Shown here in pieces: positions 1 to 7,656 of a stretch of DNA of 32,157 bases. The translations under genes and the position numbers were made by a program. Source of the stretch: Polaromonas sp. GTDB taxonomy: Bacteria; Pseudomonadota; Gammaproteobacteria; Burkholderiales; Burkholderiaceae. The stretch's first letter is position 1, and every line of letters starts with the position of its first letter. Below the pieces are notes generated by a model. It had not been told where the DNA came from, did no database searches, and saw only the letters and a list, made by a program, of their open reading frames with translations. The DNA is taken from positions 1 through 32,157 of the forward strand of contig PNMH01000044.1 in assembly GCA_013823505.1 (NCBI GenBank), in the 5' to 3' direction.

Positions 1-36
1 CACCTGTCCGTTTTTGCCCAGCAGCAAGACCTTCAT
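1..36 (-). CDS. rfbD: dTDP-4-dehydrorhamnose reductase, N-terminal fragment
   Basis: Only the first 12 codons are inside the window ([12 protein letters not shown]). This is the usual opening of RfbD, the beginning of an NAD(P)-binding Rossmann fold (GxxGxxG type). RfbD reduces dTDP-4-dehydro-L-rhamnose to dTDP-L-rhamnose, the last step of the pathway. Its ATG overlaps the TGA of rfbB in an ATGA arrangement (33-36), so the two genes are translationally coupled. The identification rests on this short sequence plus the position directly after rfbB. Confidence 0.8.
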   Translation of the reverse strand, partial: MKVLLLGKNGQV

Positions 37-1103
37 GCAGACACCGGCGCCTCGTACTGCGCCTGCACCCACTGCCGGTACGAACCGCTTTGCACGTTCG
101 CCACCCATTCGGGGTGGTCCAGGTACCACTGCACGGTCTTGCGGATACCGGTCTCGAAGGTTTCGGCGGGCTTCCAGCCGAGTTCGTGTTCGATCTTTCG
201 TGCGTCGATCGCGTAGCGGCGGTCGTGGCCGGGGCGGTCTTTGACGTAGCTGATCTGGCTGGCGTAGGAATGGCCGTCGCTGCGGGGGCGCAATTCGTCG
301 AGAAGGGCGCAGACGGTGCGCACGATTTCGAGGTTGGGTTTCTCGTTCCAACCGCCAACGTTGTAGGTCTCGCCCAGGCGCCCGCCTTCGAGCACGCGGC
401 GGATCGCGCTGCAGTGGTCTTTCACAAAGAGCCAGTCGCGCACCTGCATGCCGTCGCCGTACACCGGCAGGGGTTTGCCCGCGAGCGCGTTGACGATCAT
501 CAGCGGGATCAGCTTCTCGGGAAAATGGAACGGCCCGTAGTTGTTGCTGCAGTTGGTGGTGAGCACCGGCAGACCGTGGGTGTGGTGCCAGGCGCGCACC
601 AGGTGGTCGCTGGCGGCCTTGCTGGCCGAGTAGGGGCTGTTGGGCTCGAAGCCGTGGGTCTCGGTGAAGGCCGGCGCGTCGGGCGCCAGGCTGCCGTAGA
701 CCTCGTCGGTGCTCACATGCAGGAAGCGGAACGCAGACTTCTCGTCGGCGGCAAGACCGGACCAATGCGCGCGCACTGCTTCAAGCAGCCGGAAGGTGCC
801 CACGATGTTGGTCTGGATGAAATCCTCTGCGCCATGGATGGAGCGGTCCACATGGCTCTCGGCCGCGAAGTTGATCACCGCACGGGGCCGGTGCTCGGCC
901 AGCAGGCGGGCCACCAGCGCGCCGTCACCGATGTCGCCCTGCACGAACACATGGCGTGCGTCGTCCTGCAGGCTGGCCAGGTTCTCCAGGTTGCCGGCGT
1001 AGGTGAGCTTGTCGAGGTTGATGACCGGCTCGGCCGACTGGGCGAGCCAGTCGAGCACGAAGTTACCGCCAATGAAGCCGGCGCCGCCAGTGACGAGGAT
1101 CAT
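33..1103 (-). CDS. rfbB: dTDP-glucose 4,6-dehydratase
   Basis: 356 residues, full length for RfbB/RmlB. It converts dTDP-glucose to dTDP-4-keto-6-deoxyglucose, the second step of dTDP-L-rhamnose synthesis for O-antigen or exopolysaccharide, in the cytoplasm. An extended-SDR Rossmann fold starts at once (TGGAGFIGG, residues 5-13). The catalytic Asp-Glu pair is in STDEVYG (D133, E134) and the YxxxK pair is Y158/K162 (YSASK). The start is supported by an AGGGAAG ribosome-binding site just upstream. It is first in the run, with rfbD overlapping it by 4 bp. An 8-bp GC hairpin at 1132-1150 lies in its leader. Confidence 0.95.
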   Translation of the reverse strand: MILVTGGAGFIGGNFVLDWLAQSAEPVINLDKLTYAGNLENLASLQDDARHVFVQGDIGDGALVARLLAEHRPRAVINFAAESHVDRSIHGAEDFIQTNIVGTFRLLEAVRAHWSGLAADEKSAFRFLHVSTDEVYGSLAPDAPAFTETHGFEPNSPYSASKAASDHLVRAWHHTHGLPVLTTNCSNNYGPFHFPEKLIPLMIVNALAGKPLPVYGDGMQVRDWLFVKDHCSAIRRVLEGGRLGETYNVGGWNEKPNLEIVRTVCALLDELRPRSDGHSYASQISYVKDRPGHDRRYAIDARKIEHELGWKPAETFETGIRKTVQWYLDHPEWVANVQSGSYRQWVQAQYEAPVSA

Positions 1104-1131
1104 GAAACTTCCCTAAAGGTGGCGTTCTTGG

Positions 1132-1150
1132 GGCGGCCCAAGGGGCCGCC
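1132..1150 (-). promoter_or_regulatory. GC-rich hairpin in the rfbB leader
   Basis: GGCGGCCC (1132-1139) and GGGCCGCC (1143-1150) form a perfect 8-bp stem with a 3-nt loop, about 28 nt upstream of the rfbB start codon on the minus strand. No T-run follows on the minus strand. It may shape the rfbB leader or be a residual repeat; a function is not demonstrated. Confidence 0.4.
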
Positions 1151-1176
1151 ATGTACCACGCATTATCTTGTCCAAA

Positions 1177-1192
1177 CCGCCGTTTCCGGCGG
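1177..1192 (-). terminator. weak terminator-like hairpin after the zf-CHCC gene
   Basis: On the minus strand a CCGCCG-gaaa-CGGCGG stem-loop stands 14 bp after the stop codon of the 1207-1413 gene and is followed only by TTTGG. The stem is solid but the T-tract is very short, so termination would be partial at best. It separates the radA-ilvE run from rfbB. Confidence 0.4.
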
Positions 1193-1206
1193 ATTCACAC
1201 CACGGA

Positions 1207-1413
1207 TCAGTGACCGTGTGAAACCGTTTCGCCGGCCTTGAGGCGGTACACGGTGCCGCAATACGGGCACTTGGCTTCGCCGCTGTGACCCACATCCAGG
1301 TAGACCTTGGGATGGCTGTTCCACAGCTTCATGTCGGCCAGCTTGTTCGGGCAGAACACCCCGCCCTGGGCGTTGAGGTCGCTGGCCTTGAGTTCGATGG
1401 CTTGCGTGGTCAT
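1207..1413 (-). CDS. zf-CHCC zinc-finger domain protein
   Basis: 68 residues. Cys21, a histidine (H34 or H43), and Cys49/Cys52 in KCPYCGTVYRL form the C-H-C-C zinc ligand pattern of the zf-CHCC family, related to the C-terminal domain of mitochondrial complex I subunit NDUFS6. The bacterial role is not known; a small cytoplasmic zinc protein is the safe description. The start lies 4 bp after the ilvE stop, so it is co-transcribed and probably coupled with ilvE. There is no strong Shine-Dalgarno, consistent with coupling. Confidence 0.85.
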   Translation of the reverse strand: MTTQAIELKASDLNAQGGVFCPNKLADMKLWNSHPKVYLDVGHSGEAKCPYCGTVYRLKAGETVSHGH

Positions 1414-1417
1414 GGCA

Positions 1418-2368
1418 TCAGACTTTCGAAAGCCAGTGGGCGTACTTGGGATTGCGGCCGTTGACGATGTCGAAGAACGCCGTCTGGATCTTCTCGGTGA
1501 TCGGGCCGCGGCTGCCCACGTAGTCGCCCTTGCCCATCTCGATGCGGTCGAGTTCGCGGATGGGCGTCACTTCAGCGGCGGTGCCGGTGAAGAAGGCCTC
1601 GTCGGCGATGTAGACCTCGTCGCGGGTGATGCGCTTCTGGATGATCTCGATCCCCAGGTCCTTGGCGATGTGGAACACGGTGTTGCGGGTGATGCCGTTG
1701 AGCGCGCCGGCCGAGAGGTCGGGCGTGTAGATCACACCGTTTTTCACCACGAAGATGTTCTCGCCAGCGCCTTCGCTCACGAAGCCGGAAGCGTCAAGCA
1801 ACAGTGCCTCGTCGTAGCCTTCGTCGGTCACTTCCATGTTGGCCAGGATGCTGTTGGTGTAGTTGCTCACCGCCTTGGCCTGCGTCATGGTGATGTTGAC
1901 GTGATGGCGGGTGTAGCTGCTGGTTTTCACGCGGATGCCGCGCTTGAGACCTTCTTCACCCAGGTACGCACCCCAGGCCCAGGCTGCCACCATCAGGTGG
2001 ATGGTGTTGCCCTTGGGCGAAACGCCGAGCTTCTTGTCGCCGATCCAGGTCAGCGGGCGGATGTAGCAGCTCTCCAGCTTGTTCTCGCGCACCACGGCTT
2101 TTTGCGCTTCCATGGCTTCTTCCATAGTGAAGGGCAGCTTCATGCGCAGGATCTTGGCGCTGTTGAACAGGCGCTCGGTGTGCTCTTCCAGGCGAAAGAT
2201 CGCCGTACCGCCGACCGCGTTGTAGGCCCGCACCCCCTCGAAAGCGCCGCAGCCGTAGTGCAGCGTGTGGGTCAGCACGTGGATCTTGGCGTCGCGCCAG
2301 TCCACCATCTGGCCGTCCATCCAGATCTTGCCGTCGCGGTCGGACATCGAGGGAACGATGGGGCTCAT
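1418..2368 (-). CDS. ilvE: branched-chain-amino-acid aminotransferase
   Basis: 316 residues from the chosen ATG. This is a fold-type IV PLP enzyme that exchanges the amino group between glutamate and the 2-oxo acids of leucine, isoleucine and valine. Family landmarks are HTLHYGCGAFEGVRAY near the N-terminus, the PLP-binding lysine in QAKAVSNY, and SEGAGENIF followed by the TPDLSAGALNGITR segment. The frame is open further upstream, but the start at 2368 (MSPIVPSMSDRDG) has AAAGGA six bases before it and fits the family length. It lies between the small membrane protein gene and the zf-CHCC gene on one strand. Confidence 0.93.
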   Translation of the reverse strand: MSPIVPSMSDRDGKIWMDGQMVDWRDAKIHVLTHTLHYGCGAFEGVRAYNAVGGTAIFRLEEHTERLFNSAKILRMKLPFTMEEAMEAQKAVVRENKLESCYIRPLTWIGDKKLGVSPKGNTIHLMVAAWAWGAYLGEEGLKRGIRVKTSSYTRHHVNITMTQAKAVSNYTNSILANMEVTDEGYDEALLLDASGFVSEGAGENIFVVKNGVIYTPDLSAGALNGITRNTVFHIAKDLGIEIIQKRITRDEVYIADEAFFTGTAAEVTPIRELDRIEMGKGDYVGSRGPITEKIQTAFFDIVNGRNPKYAHWLSKV

Positions 2369-2432
2369 GGGGGTCCTTTGGGTTGTTCGTGGGAGGCGCT
2401 CACCATCGGGGCGAGTCACCAAACGGGCGATT

Positions 2433-2855
2433 TTACGGCGCGGGACTGACCGCGTCTGACGCTTGCGGGTCCGGCCTGGTCAGTTGCCAGCGCACCAGCT
2501 TGCCGTGCTGGAACTCGGCTTCCACCTGGGACTGGCCGTTGTCGGTCCAGCGGTAGAGCTCGGGGTCGGCGCCCTCGGCGGACAGCCGTTCGCCCAGTGC
2601 GCGCGTCATGGCGATCACGTGCATCAGTGTCACCCCGGGCTTGAGCTTGGCGTTGAGCATCACCGCGCTGTCCACGTGGCCGATGGGGCGGTGGGCGGCG
2701 CGCTTGAGCACCGTCATGAGGCGGGTGAAGTGCAGCAGCAGCCACATGAGCAGGCCACCGCTGACGGCGGCCACGGCTGGCCAGCCCGAAGCGCGGTGCG
2801 CCACCACCAGCAAGGCGGCGCAGCCCAGGGGAATGAGGAATTTCTTGAATTGCAT
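2433..2855 (-). CDS. small membrane protein of unknown function
   Basis: 140 residues from the ATG at 2855, which is preceded by AAGGAC. The N-terminus has two closely spaced hydrophobic stretches (about residues 5-20 and 27-45), suggesting a membrane hairpin. A soluble, charged C-terminal domain of roughly 90 residues follows (VDSAVMLNAKLKPGVTLMHVI onward) and ends in a Pro/Asp-rich tail. I do not recognise the family. It lies 61 bp after radA and 64 bp before ilvE on the same strand, so it probably belongs to that transcription unit. Confidence 0.65.
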   Translation of the reverse strand: MQFKKFLIPLGCAALLVVAHRASGWPAVAAVSGGLLMWLLLHFTRLMTVLKRAAHRPIGHVDSAVMLNAKLKPGVTLMHVIAMTRALGERLSAEGADPELYRWTDNGQSQVEAEFQHGKLVRWQLTRPDPQASDAVSPAP

Positions 2856-2916
2856 GGGGCGATTGTCCTTGTGCGCGCTGGCCCGACCGCTGCGGTTTGT
2901 ACGCAGGCGGCCAGCC

Positions 2917-4293
2917 TCAGGCCAGGCTGCGGGCGAGCTCCATGGCTTCTTCGATCCGGTCCACGCCGTGCACCGTGAGGCCTTCAAAGCTCTTGTCGTT
3001 CTTCTTGGGCAGGTTGGCCTTGGGCACCACCGCCACGCTGAATCCGAGCTTGGCGGCTTCCTTCAGGCGTTCCTGGCCCCTGGGCGCCGGGCGCACCTCG
3101 CCCGCCAGACCCACTTCTCCAAAGGCAATGAAACCCTTGGGCAGCGGTTTGCCGCGCAGGCTGCTGGTGATGGCCAGCATCACCGCCAGATCGGCCGCCG
3201 GTTCGCTGATGCGCACGCCGCCCACCGCGTTGACGAACACGTCCTGGTCCATGCAGGCCACGCCCGCGTGACGGTGCAGCACCGCCAGCAGCATGGCCAA
3301 GCGGTCGCGGTCCAGGCCCACGGAGAGACGCCGCGGCGACGGGCCGCCGCTGTCCACCAGCGCCTGGATCTCAACCAGCATGGGCCGCGTGCCTTCCAGC
3401 GTCACCATCACGCAGCTGCCGGGCACGGGCTCGCTGTGCTGGCTCAAGAAGATCGCACTCGGGTTACTCACGCCTTTGAGGCCTTTTTCCGTCATTGCAA
3501 ACACGCCGATCTCGTTCACCGCGCCAAAGCGGTTCTTGATCGCGCGGATCAGGCGGAAGCTGCTGTGCGTGTCGCCTTCGAAGTACAGCACGGTGTCGAC
3601 CATGTGCTCCAGCACGCGTGGGCCGGCCAACGCGCCTTCCTTCGTCACGTGGCCCACCAGCACGATGGCCGTGCCGCTGGCCTTGGCCGCGCGGGTGAGG
3701 TGGGCCGCGCACTCGCGGACCTGCGCCACCGATCCCGGCGCGGAGGTGAGCTGTTCCGAATACACGGTCTGGATCGAGTCGATCACCGCGATGCCGGGTT
3801 TCACATGGTCCAGCGTGGCCAGGATTTTTTCCAGCTGGATCTCGGCCAGCACGCTCACTTGCGAGCCGTCCAGCCCAAGCCGGCGCGAGCGCAGCGCCAC
3901 CTGGGCGCCACTTTCTTCGCCAGTGACATAGAGGGTTTTCACGCCCGCGCGCTGCAGCGAATCCAGCGCCTGCAGCAGGAGGGTCGACTTCCCGATGCCC
4001 GGGTCGCCGCCGATCAGCACCACGCCGCCTTCCACGATGCCGCCGCCCAGCACGCGGTCGAGTTCGTCGTGGCCAGTGGGCGTGCGCTGCACGTCGGTGG
4101 CGTCGATGTCGGCCAGCGTGGTGACTTCGGCGGTCTTGGCCAGCGAGGCAAAGCGGTTTTTGGACGGCGCGGCGGATTCGGCCACCGATTCCACCAGCGT
4201 GTTCCAGGCGTTGCAGTGCGGGCATTTGCCCAGCCACTTGGGGCTGGAGCCGCCGCACTCGTTGCAGGTGAATTGGGTTTTGTCTTTGGCCAT
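2917..4293 (-). CDS. radA: DNA repair protein RadA
   Basis: 458 residues, close to E. coli RadA (460). RadA is a RecA-like ATPase that promotes branch migration of recombination intermediates. It opens with a four-cysteine zinc finger (C10, C13, C24, C27). The Walker A is GGDPGIGKST (95-104), the RadA-specific KNRFG motif is present, and the C-terminal part resembles the Lon protease domain (FGEVGLAGEVRP). The frame stays open far upstream, but the ATG at 4293 gives the conserved N-terminus MAKDKTQFTC. It is divergent from the J-domain gene, with only 27 bp between start codons. Confidence 0.95.
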   Translation of the reverse strand: MAKDKTQFTCNECGGSSPKWLGKCPHCNAWNTLVESVAESAAPSKNRFASLAKTAEVTTLADIDATDVQRTPTGHDELDRVLGGGIVEGGVVLIGGDPGIGKSTLLLQALDSLQRAGVKTLYVTGEESGAQVALRSRRLGLDGSQVSVLAEIQLEKILATLDHVKPGIAVIDSIQTVYSEQLTSAPGSVAQVRECAAHLTRAAKASGTAIVLVGHVTKEGALAGPRVLEHMVDTVLYFEGDTHSSFRLIRAIKNRFGAVNEIGVFAMTEKGLKGVSNPSAIFLSQHSEPVPGSCVMVTLEGTRPMLVEIQALVDSGGPSPRRLSVGLDRDRLAMLLAVLHRHAGVACMDQDVFVNAVGGVRISEPAADLAVMLAITSSLRGKPLPKGFIAFGEVGLAGEVRPAPRGQERLKEAAKLGFSVAVVPKANLPKKNDKSFEGLTVHGVDRIEEAMELARSLA

Positions 4294-4320
4294 GGTGCAG
4301 GGCAATATAGTCGAGAGTCC

Positions 4321-5421
4321 ATGACCAAGATCCCCGCTGCAGCCTCCCTGCTCGTGCTGCCGCCCAGCGCACAACCCCTGTCCGCCGCGGCCCGCGCCTA
4401 CAACCTGCAGCTCACCCGCATCGACAAGCTCAAGAGCCAGCTCGCCGAGCTGGACGCGCTGGGCCAGCTGCACCGCCAGGAGCTGCATGGCGCCATCGAC
4501 CCGCTGCGCCGCCAGCTGGCACAAGGTCAGCGTGAACTGGCGCTGGCGCTGGACGGTTTCCTGCAAGGCAAGGAACTCAGCCTGGGCCAGGCCGATGTGG
4601 CGAGAGCGCTGCTTTGTCAGATCGCACGCCAGCTGGTCGAGGGCGGCGGGCCCGGCAGCGAGGCCATGCGCGAACTGCACGACCGCCACAGCCCACGCAC
4701 GCTCGCCCAGATCAAGCAGGACGCGGCCGATGCCTTGCGCGCGCGGCTGGAGTCGGTGCTGGGCGAGCCGCTGGACGACGAGGGCCAGGACCTCAGCGCC
4801 GAACAGCTGCTGCGCGCCGGCATGGCACGCCTGCGCCGCTCGCAGGAAGAAGCGCAAGACAAGAAGCGCGAAGCCGCCCAGGCCAAGCGCGAGCGCAAGA
4901 AGCCGGGCGCTGCGCTGCGCCAGACCGAGCAGATGGATGCCGACACGCTGTTGCGCCGCCTGTTCCGCCAGCTGGCCAGCGCGCTACACCCCGACCGGGA
5001 AACCGACCCGCAGGCCCGCCTGAAGAAGACCGCGCTCATGAGCGAGGCCAACGCGGCCTACGAAAAGCGCGACCTCGTCACCTTGCTGCAGATCCAGAGC
5101 CGAGCCGAACTGGCCGATCCCGAGGCCGCGCACAAACTCTCCGACGAGCGTCTGGCCTCACTCACCTTGCTGCTCAAAGCCCAGGTGGCCGAGCTGGAGC
5201 GCGAGCGCGCGGGTCGGCAAAGCGCGCTGGCCGACGAATTTGATTTGCCCGATGGCCTGTCACCCAACGCCAACACGCTGCTGCAGAACCGGATCGATCA
5301 GGCGCAGGACCTCGAAGCGGCGATCGCCGGCATCGAGCACGACCTGGCGCAGGTGAGCAATGGCGTGCGGGTCAAGCGCTGGCTCAACGCCCAGCGCGAC
5401 GCCGTCATGCGCGAGCGCTGA
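4321..5421 (+). CDS. J-domain (DnaJ-like) protein
   Basis: 366 residues. The diagnostic HPD tripeptide (223-225, in QLASALHPDRE) lies in a J-domain-like segment at about 204-260, so it probably stimulates the ATPase of an Hsp70 (DnaK). The domain is central to C-terminal rather than N-terminal, unlike DnaJ, and there is no Gly/Phe linker or CxxCxGxG zinc region. It is flanked by long Ala/Gln/Arg/Glu-rich, coiled-coil-prone helices (25-80, 165-200, 260-300). The client is unknown. The start is the ATG 27 bp from the divergent radA start. The stop overlaps the convergent monooxygenase gene by 17 bp. Confidence 0.85.
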   Translation: MTKIPAAASLLVLPPSAQPLSAAARAYNLQLTRIDKLKSQLAELDALGQLHRQELHGAIDPLRRQLAQGQRELALALDGFLQGKELSLGQADVARALLCQIARQLVEGGGPGSEAMRELHDRHSPRTLAQIKQDAADALRARLESVLGEPLDDEGQDLSAEQLLRAGMARLRRSQEEAQDKKREAAQAKRERKKPGAALRQTEQMDADTLLRRLFRQLASALHPDRETDPQARLKKTALMSEANAAYEKRDLVTLLQIQSRAELADPEAAHKLSDERLASLTLLLKAQVAELERERAGRQSALADEFDLPDGLSPNANTLLQNRIDQAQDLEAAIAGIEHDLAQVSNGVRVKRWLNAQRDAVMRER

Positions 5422-6457
5422 AGCCTTCGATCAGCGAGCGGGTGATTTCGGCCGCGGGCAGATCGCGGCAACCGCTGGCGTTCTGCCCCGACCACAGCGG
5501 TGAAAAGTCGCCACTGCCCTTGGCCTCCCAGTGCGCACGCAGCGGCGCCATGGCCGCACCCGCCAGCGGGAAGGCAGGCGCCACAGGGTTCATGGAACCG
5601 AGTTCGCGCATCACGCGGTTGACGATGCCGCGCGCCGGACGGCCGGTGAACAGGTGGGTCAGTGCCGTGTGGTGCGCGGCCTCACTTTGCAACGCGGCGC
5701 GGTGCAGGGCGCTGGTGGTGGCCTCGGCGCTGCACAGGTAGGCCGTGCCCACCTGCACGCCCGACGCGCCCAGCGCCATGGCCGCAGTCACACCCGCCGC
5801 GTCGGCGATACCGCCGGCCGCGATCACCGGCAGGCTCACGGCCGCCACGACCTGCGGCAGCAGGGCAAAGGTGCCCACCTGCGTGGTGAGGTCGTCGGTG
5901 AGGAACATGCCGCGGTGGCCGCCAGCCTCCACCCCCTGGGCAATGATCACATCGGCACCAAAGGCTTCCAGCCAGTGCGCCTCTTCCACCGTGGTGGCCG
6001 ACGCCAGCACCACACTGCCCCAGCTTTTCACGCGGTCCAGCAGGTCCAGGTCGGGCAGACCGAAGTGGAAACTCACCACCTTGGGTTTGAACCGCTCCAG
6101 CAGGTCGGCCGATGTGCTGTTGAACGGCACGCGGCCCGGGCCCGCAGGCACCGCGTCAATGTCCAGCCCGGCTTCGCGGTAGTAGGTGGCCAGCCAGGCG
6201 CGCCACGCGGCTTCGCGCGCCTCGTCGGGCAGCGGCGGCGTGTGGCAGAAGAAGTTGACGTTGTAGGGGCGCGTGGTGCCGGCGGCCAGCGCGCTCAGTT
6301 CGCGCTCCAGCGCGTCGGGCGCAAGCATGGCGCAGGGCAGCGAGCCGAGCGCGCCCGCGTTGCTGACCGCCACCGCGAGCGCGGCGTCCTGCACGCCGGC
6401 CATGGGCGCCTGGATCAGGGGGAAGTCGGTACCGATCAGCGAGGTGAGTGCGTTCAT
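5405..6457 (-). CDS. nitronate monooxygenase family protein
   Basis: 350 residues. FMN-dependent TIM-barrel enzyme of the nitronate monooxygenase (formerly 2-nitropropane dioxygenase) family, which oxidises alkyl nitronates such as propionate 3-nitronate. Signature segments are FPLIQAPMAGVQD at the N-terminus, SNAGALGSLPCAML, and AQGVEAGGHRGMF, followed by the FMN phosphate site (PVIAAGGIADAAGV). The start at 6457 has GGAGAA about 7 bases upstream. It is divergent from hpaR across a 78-bp region carrying the palindrome at 6520-6531, so HpaR may also influence it. The actual substrate is not shown by the sequence. Confidence 0.85.
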   Translation of the reverse strand: MNALTSLIGTDFPLIQAPMAGVQDAALAVAVSNAGALGSLPCAMLAPDALERELSALAAGTTRPYNVNFFCHTPPLPDEAREAAWRAWLATYYREAGLDIDAVPAGPGRVPFNSTSADLLERFKPKVVSFHFGLPDLDLLDRVKSWGSVVLASATTVEEAHWLEAFGADVIIAQGVEAGGHRGMFLTDDLTTQVGTFALLPQVVAAVSLPVIAAGGIADAAGVTAAMALGASGVQVGTAYLCSAEATTSALHRAALQSEAAHHTALTHLFTGRPARGIVNRVMRELGSMNPVAPAFPLAGAAMAPLRAHWEAKGSGDFSPLWSGQNASGCRDLPAAEITRSLIEGFSARA

Positions 6458-6500
6458 GCGCGAATTCTCCGCGAGCGCATCGGCCGGGTAAACCCTCAAA

Positions 6501-6511
6501 GGTGTAACACC
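6501..6511. repeat. short inverted repeat in the hpaR/monooxygenase divergent region
   Basis: GGTGT-A-ACACC, two 5-bp arms around one central base. It is close to the hpaR-proximal palindrome and could be a second protein site or part of the divergent promoter. The arms are short, so chance is a real alternative. Confidence 0.3.
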
Positions 6512-6519
6512 GCATTCAT

Positions 6520-6531
6520 TTAACATGTTAA
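6520..6531. promoter_or_regulatory. perfect palindrome, probable HpaR operator
   Basis: TTAACATGTTAA is a perfect 12-bp palindrome ending 4 bp before the hpaR ATG, in an AT-rich island within otherwise GC-rich DNA. MarR-family regulators typically bind such palindromes and autoregulate. Read on the minus strand, TTAACA could also serve as a -35 element for the divergent monooxygenase gene. The operator assignment is inferred from position and symmetry. Confidence 0.65.
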
Positions 6532-6535
6532 TTAA

Positions 6536-7012
6536 ATGAGCGAGACCACCCCCTTCATCCACCGCAACCTGCCGCGCCTGCTGCTTGAAGCGCGCGAGGC
6601 TGTGATGCTGCACACCCGGCCCAGCCTGAGAGAGCACGGTCTGAGCGACCAGCAATGGCGCGTGCTGCGCGTGCTCGGTGAACACGCGCGCCTGCCCGGC
6701 GGTGTGGAAACCGGTCGCGTGGCGCGCGAGGCGTTTCTGCTTGGCCCCAGCCTCACCGGCGTGCTCACCCGCATGGAGCGCGATGGGCTGATCGTGCGCG
6801 GCCGCTGCCCGCAGGACGCTCGCCGCACGGTGGTGCGCGCCACGCCCGCCGGGCTCAAGCTGGTCAAGCGCCTGTCCGCCACCATCGAGTCGCACTACAC
6901 CTGGATGGAAGAGCGGCTGGGCAAGGCGCGGCTGGCGCAGCTGTATGGCTTGCTCGATGACGTGATTGCGCTGGAGCAGCCCGTCGAGGTCACCGAAGAG
7001 GACGCCGAATGA
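6536..7012 (+). CDS. hpaR: MarR-family regulator of homoprotocatechuate degradation
   Basis: 158 residues. This winged-helix MarR-family protein belongs to the HpaR subgroup, whose members repress the hpa meta-cleavage operon and are relieved by pathway aromatics. The conserved N-terminus HRNLPRLLLEAREAVM is typical of HpaR. The helix-turn-helix spans about residues 55-85 and the wing contains DGLIVRGRCPQDARRT. The start is unambiguous because an in-frame TAA lies directly before the ATG. There is no Shine-Dalgarno upstream, so the mRNA may be leaderless. The TGA overlaps the hpaG1 ATG by 4 bp. Heading the hpa operon supports the assignment. Confidence 0.9.
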   Translation: MSETTPFIHRNLPRLLLEAREAVMLHTRPSLREHGLSDQQWRVLRVLGEHARLPGGVETGRVAREAFLLGPSLTGVLTRMERDGLIVRGRCPQDARRTVVRATPAGLKLVKRLSATIESHYTWMEERLGKARLAQLYGLLDDVIALEQPVEVTEEDAE

Positions 7013-7656
7013 ACGCCCACTGGATGCCGGAAGGCACGGTCTACGGAGCGCTGTTGAACTTTCGGCGCGAACACGCGCTGTGGGCGCCGCGCATGAGCGA
7101 GGCCCCTTACAAGGCGCCGCCGCAAGCGCCGGTGCTCTACATCAAGACCGCCAACACCTTCACCGCCGCCGGCCACAGCGTCGCGTTGCCGGCTGGCCAA
7201 CCAGTGGCGGTGGCCGCGACGCTCGGGCTGGTGATGGGTGATACCGGCGTGGCGGGCGCCGTGCTGTTCAACGACGTGGCCGTCGTGCACGAGAGCTACT
7301 ACCGCCCACCGGTGAAGTTCCAGTGCGTGGACGGGTTCCTGGGTGTGGGCCCTGAGTGTGTGCCGCTGCAGCGCCTGGGCGGGCTTGAGGGTCTGGCTGG
7401 CTTGCAGCTGGAGCTGCGCATCAACGGCGTGTATCGCCAGACGACGGTGCTGGCCGAGCTGGTCCGCGACGCCGCCACGCTGCTGGCCGACGTCAACGAA
7501 TTCATGACGCTGCGCTGCGGCGACGTGCTGATGTTCGGCAGCGACTGTCTGCCGGACGGCACGCGAGCGCTGGTGCATGCGGGTGACACGGTGGAGATCA
7601 GTGCCACCGGTTTCAAGCCGGCGGTGCACCGCTTCGAGCAGGAGGTGATCGCATGA
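7009..7656 (+). CDS. hpaG1: 4-hydroxyphenylacetate degradation isomerase/decarboxylase, N-terminal subunit
   Basis: 215 residues, fumarylacetoacetate-hydrolase (FAH) fold. It corresponds to the N-terminal half of enteric HpaG, which decarboxylates 5-oxopent-3-ene-1,2,5-tricarboxylate and isomerises the product. The APVLYIKTANTFTAAG and HESYYRPPVKFQCVDGF segments match that half. The E-x-E metal motif is absent at the expected place (VAVAATLGLVMGD), and the segment linking that strand to FNDVAVVHES is shorter than in HpaG2. It overlaps hpaR and hpaG2 by 4 bp each. In enterics the two halves are one fused gene; here they are separate. Confidence 0.87.
   Translation: MNAHWMPEGTVYGALLNFRREHALWAPRMSEAPYKAPPQAPVLYIKTANTFTAAGHSVALPAGQPVAVAATLGLVMGDTGVAGAVLFNDVAVVHESYYRPPVKFQCVDGFLGVGPECVPLQRLGGLEGLAGLQLELRINGVYRQTTVLAELVRDAATLLADVNEFMTLRCGDVLMFGSDCLPDGTRALVHAGDTVEISATGFKPAVHRFEQEVIA

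Noticed and set aside
2608..4320. Open frame extending far upstream of the J-domain protein start
   Set aside because: This part is antisense to radA. The family-like N-terminus begins at the ATG at 4321.
4294..4857. N-terminal extension of RadA into the J-domain gene region
   Set aside because: RadA homologues start with MAKxKTxFxCxxC, matching the ATG at 4293. The extension is antisense to the J-domain gene.
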